From Limnephilus marmoratus (Eukaryota; Arthropoda; Insecta; Trichoptera; Limnephilidae), in assembly GCA_917880885.1 (NCBI GenBank), contig OU862922.1:20646627-20710626 (forward strand): a DNA stretch of 64,000 nt. Direction: 5' to 3'. Below, in pieces: positions 44,030 to 55,830 of this stretch. Numbering within the stretch: position 1 is the first letter of the stretch; each line of letters starts with the position of its first letter. A program made the position numbers and the translations under genes. The notes below the pieces were generated by a model, which worked only from the letters and a program-made list of their open reading frames with translations, did no database searches and had not been told where the DNA came from.

Positions 44030-44850
44030 TTTATTTATTTATTGTTTTGGAACATTTACTTATTTATTTATTTAATACAAACGGCATAAGTATGCCATAA
44101 ACACTAATTACATATCACAAATTCATATTCAAAATATTAGTAATGATAAAACAGTGTATGTATAACAGTTAGTTGTGACGATACATTGGGAAGTGACAAC
44201 AGAGATACCTTTACATGCAAAAATCTATAATACAAATAAAATTAGTAGTGATTTAAAAATATGAACATAGTATTAACATAAAAAAGTCATTAGATTAGCA
44301 TTGTAAAAAGTGCAGATGTTAATAGTCCACTTAAAAATTTTCACAGAATGCACAGTTTAATAGTTGTTTTTCGCTACGTATACAATGTGTATAGAAGTTA
44401 ACGGAAATTATGACAGGTAAAAAGACAGTTAGGATTATAATAATCTTCATATGTTCAATAATATTGGTCTAAATTCTAACATCGACATTTTCTCCGATTC
44501 ACTGCACAAATTTAAAAAGAGTATCATGTCAATAATATAAATTGTTCATACATACATACACACACCCTCACAAACAAACACACACACACACACACACCCT
44601 CAACTTCCCACTACATACATCACCAGGTAATTACTTAATAAGCATACCATAAATAAGACACTACAATGAAACACATAATAGTTACCCACCATACTTATTA
44701 ATTGTTTTTTTTTTAACCAAAGTATCGAATGTGCTGTTTGTTTCTGTTAATAAATAAAAATTAATAAATAAAATTAATGTGATAAAGAACAAGTCATATT
44801 TTTTATCGCTGAAAACAGATGTCGGGTTCTATTTAGCATTGTACAGTAAG
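44030..44850 (-). mobile_element. Probable LINE 3' end with (TTTA)n, and a CA microsatellite
   Basis: Runs of ATTTATTTATTTATT at 44026 and 44058 followed by TACAAACGGCATAAGTATGC fit a minus-strand LINE tail. 44553-44605 is a (CA)-rich simple repeat. No RT residues are readable. Confidence 0.4.
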
Positions 44851-44854
44851 TTAA

Positions 44855-46077
44855 CCCTAGAGTCGGCGCATGATGAGCATTTTGCTGCCTAAATTAAAAT
44901 AGTTTTTTGTTACCCAATCCTTTTTATGTCTATTATCTATGTATTTTCTTGGCGATGATGTAAGAATATACACTTTTTGGGTTATGATTTCCTCTTAAGT
45001 CACTGCAAATCTAATAATTAAACGAATTAAGAAATCTTCAAACTTATACAAAAATCCCAAAAAAACCTAAAAATATGACGGAAAAACTTTGCCCTGGTAC
45101 ACATTAACGCAATGTTTGCTGCACAGTAAGTTGGCATATACAATTATGCTGACCGGACAACTCAACAACATACAACTTCAACACCTTCTTTGAAAGGCCC
45201 GAAAAGTGATAGAAAAGTGATGCTAAATTGGTTACGTTAGGTTAGGTTATGGGCTATTTTTTCAAAACAAATCTTTCATAACTTTTATTGACTTTTTAGT
45301 GTTGAAATGCCACTTTGTTGAGTTGTCATGGAACCGACAATAATACATCGCAAGTTTTTGGTATAACAGATCAAAAAATAGTAATAATAATATGTACAAC
45401 ACTTTTATTTATTATTGTTGTGTATAAGTCTTAAAACTTTTTTTTAATTGTTATATTTATTAAGCTTTGAGAAATCAACTGTTGAATTTCATATTTTTAT
45501 GCATTATACCAAAAATACAACCTTATAAATTTCGTCCTTGTGTTAAGAATTTTTTTTTATTGAAAGAATAGATAATACATAATATAATCAACAAACAAGC
45601 CTTTCTAGGCCAATTGAATCGGCTTGTCAACAATGTCAACAGGTGCTTATGCAATCGGCTAATTAATTAATCGGCTTGTCAACAAATATTTTTAATGAAA
45701 AGCTATCACAAATTAATTACCACTATAAAAACTGAAATACTTGCAGATCACTAAAATCATTCAATTTGATTTACTCTAAACTAAAAAATAAATAAATATA
45801 TAGGTGACGCAGTTTTTGTGAAAAATATCATCAGGGCGCTGTATGAATGTACTATTTTTAAATATTGAAAAATTTATTTAAATATACCTTTGTTCATCTA
45901 ATAGAGGTACTGCAAACTTAAACGCAAGTGGGTGCGCAATAAGCAATTTGCTGCCGCGCGTCACCTCTGCGTTTATTTGGGCATATATGGGTGGGAGAAA
46001 GGTATCTACTTATTACGTCGTTTGCCACGTTTTTCGATAACCGGCGGCAAAATGCTCACAGTGCGGCCACTCTGGGG
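44855..46077. mobile_element. piggyBac-like non-autonomous element
   Basis: TTAA at 44851-44854 and 46078-46081, with inverted ends CCCTAGAGTCGGCGCA... and, reversed, CCCCAGAGTGGCCGCA..., both followed by GTGAGCATTTTGC or a one-base variant. About 35 bp of terminal repeat with several mismatches. TTAA plus CCC termini is the piggyBac pattern. The interior holds a nested MITE (45151-45342) and an inverted LINE 3' motif (about 45800-45850). No transposase. Confidence 0.75.
45151..45342. mobile_element. Palindromic MITE, copy 2, nested in the piggyBac-like element
   Basis: GACCGGACAACTCAACAAC at the left and TTGAGTTGTCATGGAACC at the right, with GGTTAGGTTATGGGCTATTT in the middle, as in copy 1 at 145-349. 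Confidence 0.6.
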
Positions 46078-46081
46078 TTAA

Positions 46082-48200
46082 TGTCATTAGATCAGATGTC
46101 CAGCTCGTTTGGTTTGCATTTTAAAATGAAGCTTGATTAAAAATTTCGACAATATTTATGATGAATTCTTCCCTTACAAAAGCTTTTCTCTGGACTTTTC
46201 ATTGGATACTAGATATTATTCTATCTGTCATTCTGTAGCGAATATTTTTTTCTTGTTTACGAAATTTGTGTAAGCGGAGATACTATCTACTTATCTTTTG
46301 AAATAAGTTAAGGTTATGATTGCCATACTTTACCGTATTATTAAATTAGCATCAATACTTACGTATATATATACCTAATAATGTCAACAACATTGTGTAT
46401 AATATATTTATAACGTGTTTACATGTCATATTATAGATAGGCAATATTATTAAAGTGAAATAGATGTAAATGCGTTGCTCATTTTTATGGAAAATCTCCT
46501 AGAAATTGAATCATAATTTTCATTATTACCTGCGAGGACAAATTTAAGGTTAATGAAATTCTATACTCCGGTCGTAAAAAGCACAAAGAAACAAAGAAAT
46601 CGTAAACTTTAAACAAAGCGTGCACTTACCACGTAATGTTGTAAAAAAGCTCCCACTGCTGAATACAAGTTAAACGTAGTTACAGTAATTGTTAAAAATA
46701 AGCACACACAACACTAATTACATACGTAAAGTTTGTAAAATACGTGTTTTCAAACGTCAACATAAAACCGTCACATTTGAACTTGAAACCACTTGTAAAC
46801 TTTCGTTCAGTGTAACGAACCTTGGAAACCTTTTGTTTGTAGCAAGTAGCAACTTGGCGAAGTATCGTGGAAAACTTTCACCGTAATGTGACAGTACGTA
46901 GTCACGTTCCGAGAGCTTCCGTCGTGCTTCGGGAGATCGGGCCGCTACCCGCTACAAGCCAAGTAGCAACTACCAACCTGCCGCTAGCTTGGATCGCGCT
47001 GTACTGAACGCAGGCCCACTTCTGCCATTCAAGACTACAGTTTATAGTCTACTCGTACTATATACGTTTGCTTTACTCGTCGGTGACTGAGGCAGTCCGG
47101 CTAAGAACCGTCCGCCTGAAAAGCGCAACCCTCCGGCTACAAAACCTGAAAATGAACGACCAAATAATGACCTATTTCGTCGTATTTGCAAACGAGAAGT
47201 CAATCGTGCCTCTGATATTGGCACGGTCCCGGTCGATATCCGACGAGACGCTCGACGCTCGGCATGGCGATGTTTGTCCGCCGGTGATTAATGTACAATA
47301 AGCAACCACGCCAACTAAAGTGAAAAGCTTTCACCTTCATTCTAATAATGCAAATGAAAGCTTCTCGAATAACTTACGGGAAACCTTTATTCCCAAACAG
47401 TCCAACGAACAAATCGAGTTCGTTCGAACGACGACAAAGAGAACCTAAATAATTAATCCGCGGAGAAAATAATAAAGTTTATGAACAGCGGTAAAATAAA
47501 GTTTGCATTAACAATTCTCGTTTAATTTATTTTTCTGGGAAACTCTGTAATAATCCAATTATGGAATAACAGGTCGGGCGGTTATTTATTATTTAATAGG
47601 GTCATTTCCACAGTTCGGAGAAGGCTTCTACCGAGTACAGAAGAGGGGAAATAATTATTACTCCAATCACGCCTGTTGTGTAATGTGTACAACCTTTTCT
47701 GAAACCTTTGAACCGTCTAAAAATAGCCCCAAAATTCCACACCTAGCATTAAATGATTTAATCTGAAATAACGTCCGACTAATGTGACAACTTTCCACTC
47801 TCAGTTTATCACCTATCAAAAAGAGCGGGCGTAGAATTCTAATAATTAAATTCATGGAGGTAATTGAGAGTTTCCGCTATGAATGTTTAAAATAGGAAAA
47901 TGGAAAATGGTGCATCTGTTAGAAAATCCAGTATTTACGACCAGCTGCCGTTTGATCTGTGAAATATATGAAACCAGCGCAGACCCAAAAAAATTTACGG
48001 GATATTATCGCTTCAGGAATTGTGAAAGTGAAAGTATTCATAAAATATTTGCTGCAGGATCATTGCTAAGAGACGATCATAAATTTATCAATCGAAGAAC
48101 AACATTAATAAACTTTTAAAATATTTTTTTAGGTTTAAATCAAACAAAAGAAATACACATTTCAAACATATAAGCGAAATTACATAGTATGTTTAATAAA
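46082..48200. other. Comparatively unique region with a GC-richer block
   Basis: 46880-47300 is markedly more CpG-rich than its surroundings and carries no repeat that I can pair elsewhere. TCAGT at about 46808 is an Inr-like site. Open frames on both strands (47068-47301 plus; 47224-47042 minus) lack recognisable domains. It could be a host promoter or 5' exon. The frame at 47883-48119 is likewise unrecognised. Confidence 0.35.
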
Positions 48201-48204
48201 AGTC

Positions 48205-48305
48205 GTGTTTATAATGTAACTAACTAACCATCACGCCGTTTCTCCACAGGGGTAGGCAGAGAGGACGAACCGCCAAACATCCCGGTCTTGGCACACATTC
48301 CTATA
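48205..48305 (-). mobile_element. LINE 3' end fragment with (AACT)n tail
   Basis: ACTAACTAACCATCACGCCG, then a CTCCACAGGGGTAGGCAGAG block, nearly identical to 63735-63830, where the frame continues into a LINE C-terminus. Confidence 0.65.
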
Positions 48306-48441
48306 ATGTAATGTGAAATAATCATGAATATTCATCCTATTAACGGTACTAATGCGAAAGCCAGAGAATAATCATTTATTAATATTTCTATTTTTAAAAC
48401 CGACAATTCATGGTGGAATTCCATTACAATAATATAATAAA

Positions 48442-48526
48442 ACAAGTATGAAACTTATTTCCACTTTAATCAGCTGAAACCGGTTACGGTCAAATAAATT
48501 AAAGTTGAAATAAGTTTCATATTTGT
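48442..48526. repeat. Imperfect 29-bp hairpin
   Basis: Left arm 48442-48470 (TATGAAACTTATTTCCACTT) pairs with 48498-48526. The 27-nt loop contains CTGAAACCGGTT, reminiscent of the sequence that follows the hammerhead-like cores. Confidence 0.65.
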
Positions 48527-49024
48527 ATTATTACATTAGGATAAGGATTTGCTTAGGGAGGCCTAACAAAAAGTCATTTGTTTAAGGGCCCGCAACCTGA
48601 ATTTCAACCGATTTTTTACATATCTCCCTTAAACATTTGAAGTTTTTAAGCTCTTAAAAAAATATGTGTTATTTTTTAAGATAATGTCTAGATGCTGCCC
48701 GCACCAAAACGCAAATTATATGAAATTCCCTCGATAGAAAAAAATCGCAAAGTATGCTTCAAAAATTATTAAAAACTAGTCTAGTTTTCTTATCTTATAA
48801 ATTATATTTGTGAAAAAATCACAATGTTTCTTTAAATGATACTTAAAATGCTCCCCGCGAGATTTTTGCTCTATTTTAAACGAGTCGTGTTTTATTAAAC
48901 ATTTTCCCAATTTTCGCATCGATTTTGTCGCTGTAAATGTTAGCGCTTTCCTCTAACATTCGTAATTTCGTATCTCTCCATCTTCTTCTTTTCGACCCGG
49001 TTGCGGAGCCTTAAATACTGCCCT

Positions 49025-49258
49025 TTTTATGTGAATACCGAACAAGAGTCCCAACTGCTCCGTACTAATCGGAGTCAGTAGGAGTAAGGCATCACCAATA
49101 ATTGGAGTTTGTGGTTAGGCTAAAGGTTGTAGGGAAGAAAACGAGATGGGGAAGAGGATGTTGAAGAAGTACCTTGCTATTCAGATCTGCTCACGAAATG
49201 CGGCTAAAATCATTTCAAGCAAATTTTCTATTCTGAATAGAGGTCTTTCACCTGGACG
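49025..49258 (-). mobile_element. SINE tail, split by a hAT element
   Basis: CCAACTGCTCC, GAGATGGGGAAGAGGA, CTATTCAGATCTGCTCAC, TTCTATTCTGAATAGAGGTC: the main SINE family in reverse. The hAT element follows at its inner end. Confidence 0.65.
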
Positions 49259-50011
49259 CAGGGCCGTAGCTAGAGTTGAATTAAAGATAGGGCAGCGGTA
49301 ATTACAGGTAGGGCGCAAGTAAAATGATCTGATCTTAGTCGGGGGGGGGGCGCTCCGGGCGGCAATTTTTGTTGCATGTATGATTCAGACCGATTGAAAT
49401 GGGCACGGAATTTTTTTTTTCATTACTTATTCTGTGACAAACCTGGGGAAACCCCTTTCTTCAAATTAATGTATAATAATGTCACCTTGATGACTGCAGC
49501 GACTGACAACACCGTCCGGGTCGAATTTTGTTTTTGTTGACCCTCCAATTATAATTAACTAAAACTAGACCCCTATTGTCCCTGCATACGTTGTTAGCGA
49601 GCAGTAAGTGCTTGATCGGATGACAAACCGTTTAGTATGGAGAAGGCCCGAAAATATCGATCTAGGGATTGGTTTATTTGTGACTCAACCGTTGAATAAC
49701 ATCCCCAAACTGTTTGGGAATTCCCCTTAAGCAGTAATTGCAATACGCGCATAGCCTCTCACCACTTACTTCAATTCCATCCATGGGCAGAATAAAGAAT
49801 TGATATAATATGATTCTTTGGTTAATTCGAAGCTGTTTAGTTAGATGTCGCTACGCTACCCTAATAGGAAGTATTTTTTTCAATCATGTCAAACAATGAA
49901 CAAACAGTTTACTAGTATAGTATCATATTCGATGGTATTTCTTAAGGTAGGGCATAGGAATTTTAAGGTAGGGCATTGCCCCCTAATGCCCCCCCCCTAG
50001 CTACGGCCCTG
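49259..50011. mobile_element. hAT MITE with 8-bp target duplication
   Basis: CAGGGCCGTAGCTAG at the left and CTAGCTACGGCCCTG at the right, flanked by CCTGGACG at 49251-49258 and 50012-50019. The interior is repetitive near the ends (GGTAGGGC units) and non-coding. Confidence 0.85.
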
Positions 50012-50684
50012 CCTGGACGACAAGGAAACTTATGTAAAAAGCTAAATCGGTTGGCTAATCGAAAATCTATTTATGTACAGAAAATTGTGGAGTGCGGGCT
50101 GGCAGGCGGCGGTTGTCTGATTTTTATACAAATCTACAGTTTTTTTTATTTTTTTTTTTTTATTTATAGGAGAAAATACAGATACAGATATTAATTGGCA
50201 AGAATATACAAAACATCAACTAGAGAATTCACCTGCATCCAAACTATTTCTCACGAATTGACTTAAACAGCAGTTAAAAACATATACAAATATTTTGTCT
50301 TATAAATAGGGGAAAAAATATATAAGTACATAAGAATATTATTTTACAAATAGAGATATGAAATAAATGCGCAATATCCTTATAAGAATTTACAAATTAT
50401 TTTTGAAACAAAAAAATATAAATATAGATAAACAATGTTATACAGAAATTTAAAAAATATATATATATATATAAACGAATGTATGTCTAAGTTGTTTACT
50501 TTGAACTTTGTAGGAAAACAGCCTTCATTTTTCTACTAAAAGTACTGCGTGTATCAAAAAATAAGTCAGAATCCTTGAGCTTTTGATTCTGATTAAGTGA
50601 TTCGCACATTCTTCTGATTGGGTCCCTGACACCAGCATTTGTACGCGTCCGGCTAATGTGGAATAAGTCGTTAAGCCTTGTTAC

Positions 50685-53401
50685 TTAGGGTGGTACTTTA
50701 AAGTTTATTAATTTCAGTAAGTCGGGACAGTCAATAACGTTGTTACAGATTTTATATAGAGTCATGAGATCAAGGTACGTTCGTCGGTTAGATAGCGTGG
50801 AGACGTTATAACTCGAAAGCATATTTATGTACCCGCGTTTAGGTGCGCTCATTCTGTAATTGAGGCACTGCAGAAATTTCTTTTGAATACTTTCAATGTT
50901 TTCTTTATACATAAGGTAAAGTGGATTCCATATGGAGGTGCAGTATTCAAGTTGAGAACGGACCAGCGTGTAGTAAAGAAGAAGATATGTTTCGGGTTTT
51001 CGAAATTCACGGCTGTTTCTGATGACAAATCCTAGCATGCAGTAAGCTTTATTCACAATATTATCAAAATGCGCATCGAAATGGAGTTTGGAATCAAAAA
51101 GTACGCCTAGATCTCTTATACAGTAAACGCGCTCGAGTAAATAGTTACCAATACAATAATTCTGTATGATGGCGTTATGATTTTTAGTAAAACTTATTTG
51201 TTTACATTTGTTGTAACTAAGGTAAATTTTGTTTTCATTGCAAAATGCTTCGAACCTTACTAAGTCGCTTTGGATTAGCAGACAATCGTTTAAATTCCTA
51301 ACAATGGCAAATATTTTTATGTCATCGGCGTACAAAAGAAATAAACAATGCAAGAAACATTTAGTAACAGTGTTAATAAAGAGTATAAACAACAGCGGAC
51401 CCAGGATTGACCCCTGTGGCACGCCAGAGGTAACTGGCTCCCATGTAGAAGTGTGTCCTCGCAACGATACGGCTTGTTGTCTTTTTGTTAAATATGAGAC
51501 AAACCAACGTAGTAAATTTCCTCTAATTCCGTTGTACATAATTTTTTTAATAAGAATAAGGTGGTCAACCTTGTCAAAAGCTTTTTTAAAATCGCAGTAT
51601 GTTGCATCTACCTGGTGGCCTCGATCCATGCTGTTGAACAAGAAGTTTGAGTAAAGAAGTAAATTACTCATGGTAGATTTGCCTTTTACAAACCCATGTT
51701 GTTGTTCCGTAATTATGGAGGCAAGCTGGGGATATATATGGTCATGGACAAGTCTTTCCAAGAGTTTAGGGATCGCCGAGAGAATGAATATTGGCCTATA
51801 GTTTTCTACTTTTTGCCGTGAGTCGCCCTTGTGGACCGGTATAATATAGGCCAACTTCCACCTATCAGGGAAAACCCCGTCACTCAGGCATTTGTTAAAT
51901 ATTATGGTAAGTGGAACATATAGTGACGAAGCAGCAGATCTGAGGAAAAATGCCGGTATTCCGTCATGACCTGCACTCTTGTTTATATCTAGCGACATTA
52001 AACTCGAGAGCACTTCTTGTTCCGTTAATTCAATGGTGTGAATGTGCGCAAGTTCAGAGTCGCAAACGGCTTCAAGTTGGTCGATGTTAATCATGTCGTT
52101 GACAGAGGAGGGTTCGAATGTTGATTTAAAGAATTCAGAGAACATATTACAAATTTCCTGGGCATCGTTAGATTTGCGACCTTCGAAGGACATAGTAGCA
52201 GGGTATCCATCAGACGATTTTAATGAGGATATGTATGACCAAAAACTTTTAATATTATTTTGCAATGAACTTTCGATGTTGTAGAAAAATAACTTTTGAG
52301 AATCACTAGCCAGTCTTTTGTATGTAGCACGTAAGAAGGAAAATTCACGATAGTCTGAAAGACCTTTATATGTCTTCCATTTGTGCCAGACTTTATCTTT
52401 TTTCCGTGATAACCTATAAGTTCGGGAGTAAACCATATGGGAAATTTGTCATTTCGTCGTGCCAATAATGGAATGGACTTATCAATTATATTATTTATTT
52501 TTAAATAGAATCGATCTACTGCTTCTTCGGCTGATAAACTTGCGGTTTCAGATAACCAATCAATACAATTAATGTCATTATTAATCTGAGTATAATCAGC
52601 TTTCCTGAAATTGCGCCTACGCTCTTTTTTGTTTTTGATTTTTGGTTGAGTTTCGGATGATATATCAAATTCAAGGGCTGGGTGGTGTCTGTCTTCTGAG
52701 AGCAGAGGGTCATTGCTGCGTGTAACATTTGTTTCGCGACTGTAGAATATGAGGTCTAAGTATTTTTCATTATGGTTAGGTATGCAATTATATTGGAGCA
52801 AGTTCATCAATGACATTGTTTGCAGCAAAGTTTGCGATGCAGCCGTGTTTGAAGAGGCGAGACCTTGACTGCAGCCTTCGGAAAAAGACCAAGTAAGAGT
52901 AGGTTGATTCATATCTCCAAGTACACAAAACATATTATTTGGTTCAGATGAAAATACAGATTCTAGGTTTTTGGAGAAAATATCATAAAACGTTGGTGGC
53001 GAGACAGGAGGTATGTATACTGCACATATGATGAGATTGGAAGACCTTACCGGAATAGATACGAAGATTTGTTCGATTTGGCTGGTTTCCCAGTCATCGA
53101 GCCGGGATGCTGCGAGCTCCTTGCGCACTGCTACCAGTACACCGCCTCCGTCCATCTTACCAGTAAGAGTACGGTCCCTATCTCGTCGGAACACCGTGTA
53201 GCGCGAATCTATTAATTCAGCCGTATTTATACTTGCTACAAGCCATGTTTCAACTAGAACTATAACATCATAGTTATTTGATAAAATATTCATAAGTAGT
53301 TTCTGAGTTTTAGTTCTAATACCACCACAGTTCTGGTAATAAACAGATATAGATGATGAGATCATTTCAATAGAGTAATAGTGTATATCGATATATTCCA
53401 C
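50685..53401 (-). pseudogene. LINE-C ORF2: endonuclease and reverse transcriptase with one frameshift
   Basis: Two overlapping frames make one protein. The upstream frame (53401 to about 52410) carries the endonuclease: SVYYQNCGGIRTK, VLVETWL, CAVYIPPVSPP, CVLGDMNQP, EDRHHPAL. The downstream frame (about 52415 to 50685) carries the RT: LAYIIPVHKGDSR, NYRPIFILSAIPKLLERL, QHGFVKGKSTMSNLL, motif A YCDFKKAFDKVDH, SGVPQGSILGP, catalytic YADDIKIF, and the C-terminal YYTLVRSQLEYCTSIWNP. The switch lies near 52410-52420 (ELIG against RLSRKKDK), where a single-base insertion or deletion would explain it. APE and RT catalytic motifs look intact on both sides, so this copy was probably active until recently. 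Confidence 0.85.
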
Positions 53402-53589
53402 ATTCGCGGGAGCGGTACTTTACGTAGGACATACAAAGCATCAAAATTATATATGAAACATAGATAACTTATTAGATTAATTAGTATATAATAATCAATC
53501 AACAATATAAGATGTGAATGGATATGGTACAGAATGTTGAGAGAAAGCGGGCATCGATAAGACCAGTAACAGATTTGTAATAGTAGTAG

Positions 53590-54402
53590 TCACATCTTTT
53601 GAAGATCTCCCTCACGACGAATGGTAAACACCCTAGAGAGATCATCCTTCTTCGCCATGATACTTCCGTTCCTCACCCATGTGTACTTATAGCCGTTAGC
53701 TTTTCCGGCGGCACGTGTTTTTGCAAAAAGTATTTTATTTTTTAAGGTCAGGTGCTCGTTAACATAGAAATTTGTGGCGGGAACACCAAGTCCTAGTTGC
53801 TCCGTGGTGAGGCCGCGACGAGTCCTTACTCCAGCGATGACGTCATCACGGAGGCGCTTTGTCGAGAGCTGCACGACGATGTTGCGTGGTCGGTTGGAGG
53901 GCGAAGAGTGACCGCGAGCGACGCGGTGCACCGACACAATACTGCTACTCGGAAGCGGCACATTGACAGTTGATCCCATTTTGTCCAATAAGGTCATCAG
54001 ATTCTCACCCTTGACCTCGGGTATGCCGTGAATGTCTATGTTACACCCTCTGCTTCGTTGTTCTATTTCGTCCTGAGCGTCTCGGAGTGATTCGATTTCT
54101 TGTCTAAGGTTAACATTTTCCTCCTGGAGAACACTCATTTTATCTTCCAATTTCTTGTTATTAGTTAGTACCATCTCTATATTTTTGATAAGATCGTCAT
54201 ATTTAGAACTGATAAACTCCAGTGATTTCTTTGTTTCTGAGTTTTCCCTTTCTAGTTTTTTGTAAATATTAGTTTCAAATTCATTCATGCCTTTTCTAAA
54301 ATCTTCTAAAGTCAGCTGCGTTGTGTGTGAGTCAGGAGAGGGCGAAACCGGGATAGCTGCGAACTTCTTAGTTTTATCCGTGTTGCTGCGGGTAGATGCC
54401 AT
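53590..54402 (-). CDS. LINE-C ORF1 protein with FP25K-like domain
   Basis: 270 residues, intact. Residues of about 30-125 form a coiled coil (ETKKSLEFISSKYDDLIKNI, LQEENVNLRQEIESLRD). The C-terminal half holds the FP25K-type domain: RGCNIDIHGIPEVKGENLM, then FYVNEHLTLKNKILFAKTR, YKYTWVRNGSIMAKKDD and SRVFTI. The same domain is known from baculovirus FP25K and from ORF1 of many lepidopteran LINEs. The likely role is RNA binding and particle formation for retrotransposition. The start at 54402 is the first ATG in a frame that opens after the 5' UTR. About 190 bp separate its stop from ORF2. Confidence 0.85.
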   Translation of the reverse strand: MASTRSNTDKTKKFAAIPVSPSPDSHTTQLTLEDFRKGMNEFETNIYKKLERENSETKKSLEFISSKYDDLIKNIEMVLTNNKKLEDKMSVLQEENVNLRQEIESLRDAQDEIEQRSRGCNIDIHGIPEVKGENLMTLLDKMGSTVNVPLPSSSIVSVHRVARGHSSPSNRPRNIVVQLSTKRLRDDVIAGVRTRRGLTTEQLGLGVPATNFYVNEHLTLKNKILFAKTRAAGKANGYKYTWVRNGSIMAKKDDLSRVFTIRREGDLQKM

Positions 54403-55074
54403 TTCGTCAGCTTATATCTATAATCCGAGTAATGCACTTTCACTGCCTTGCTACTAAAGTAGCATTAGACTTTTGAACTACGATTTGACTTTTGCTGCAG
54501 AGTGTAAACTAAGAAAAAATAGCACTTGCACTCGCTTATTTTCAACCAGAAAATGACGAAAGGTGGAGGGATTCTGTCCCTGTACAAACAGCAACTTATT
54601 TGAAAAGTTAATAGTTTTTAAAACTTATTATTTTGTTATTTTTTCGGGAGCAAATGTAGCAGACAGCTGTCACTTTGAAGTATTATTGTTGTATGATCTT
54701 GTATTTTATTGGTGTTATTATTGTATTTTATTGGTGAAATTTTGTAAACTTGACATTCAAAACACTGTCACTGTCTACATGAGATTTAAAATAAACCAAC
54801 CCCGTCGCTCTTTCCCACACATTTTGAAATTTTGAACATTTCATGTTACGTCATCTATCTACAACTGATTTCGAAAAAATCTGCGCAAATCCCGAGCAAC
54901 ATTGGGGACTTCAGCTATATATGTATAAAGAAGTGCGTCCTAGTGTGGCGGTGTTGTTTGTTTTATACAAATCTACAGTTTTATTCTGAGATTGATGAAA
55001 TGTTGCACACATAACCTTCAAAACAAAGGGAAGATCACTGTCTAAGTTTCATTACGAAAAACTGAACTGTAAAG

Positions 55075-55365
55075 CCCGGGAAAATCTGGGTACTTCAACA
55101 AGTATTTCAATAAAATCAATGGTGTAATGTAAATTAATTGTTTTATTTTATTTTTTATAAGAAGTCTGTTTCTATAACTTTTAAAGTTTTCCCCATCAAT
55201 GTAATACATCATTAAAGAAGAAGATAATAGGTACTAATAATCTAAACGAAAATATGTAAGAGAACAAGACACAGAAAAAGATAATGGTCGCAACTGGGAC
55301 TCGAACCCAGAACCTCTCGTCTAACCGGGACGTGCGCTTTTACCAATTCAGCCATTGCCACCTTT
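55075..55365 (-). mobile_element. tRNA-derived SINE, left member of an inverted pair
   Basis: The minus-strand head has A-box-like ATGGCTGAATTGGTAAAAGC and B-box-like TGGGTTCGAGTCCCAG. The body has TTTTTCTGTGTCTTGTTCTC, TCTTCTTCTTTAATGATG and ends in CAGATTTTCCCGGGCTTT. Intact polymerase III boxes. Confidence 0.75.
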
Positions 55366-55560
55366 TAAGAAACCGTCATAATTATCAATCTTATATTTTT
55401 AAATTTTAGAATTAACAGAATTATTTTGGACCAATTTTTCCATATCATCTGCAACTACTCTTTTTCATTGGAAAAAATCGTGCTAAGAACTGGTTTGTAA
55501 CCTAGATAGCGTCTCGGATAAATATATCCGATTTTATTTTATATGGAACATAATATTGAC

Positions 55561-55830
55561 GCACATCCCGGTTAGACGAGAGGCTCTGGGTTCGAGTCCC
55601 AGTTGCGACCATTATCTTTTTCTGTGTCTTGTTCTCTTTCATATTTTAGTTTAGATTATTACTACCTATTATCTTCTTCTTCAATGATGTATTACATTGA
55701 TGGGGAAAACTTTAAAAGTTATAGAAACAGACTTCTTATAAAAAATAAAATAAAACAATTAATTTACATCACACTATTGATTTTATTGAAATACTTGTTG
55801 AAGTACCCAGATTTGCAAGGGCTTTAGTTA
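55561..55830 (+). mobile_element. tRNA-derived SINE, right member of the inverted pair
   Basis: CCCGGTTAGACGAGAGGCTC and the B-box GGGTTCGAGTCCCAG, then the same body as the left copy on the plus strand. The first part of the head is missing. About 200 bp of unrelated sequence separates the copies, so a transcript could fold into a stem of about 260 bp. Confidence 0.75.

Larger units (their letters stand above)
50140..54960 (-). mobile_element. Full-length CR1/Jockey-group LINE (LINE-C) with long target duplication
   Basis: TTTTATACAAATCTACAG occurs at 50122-50139 and 54961-54978, bracketing the element. Minus-strand order: 5' UTR of about 550 nt (54960-54403), ORF1 (54402-53590), ORF2 (53401-50685), a 3' UTR with ATATATATAT, and an A-rich tail next to the duplication. 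Only one frameshift is evident, so the insertion is recent. The T-rich tract at 50141-50162 is the complement of the tail. Confidence 0.9.
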
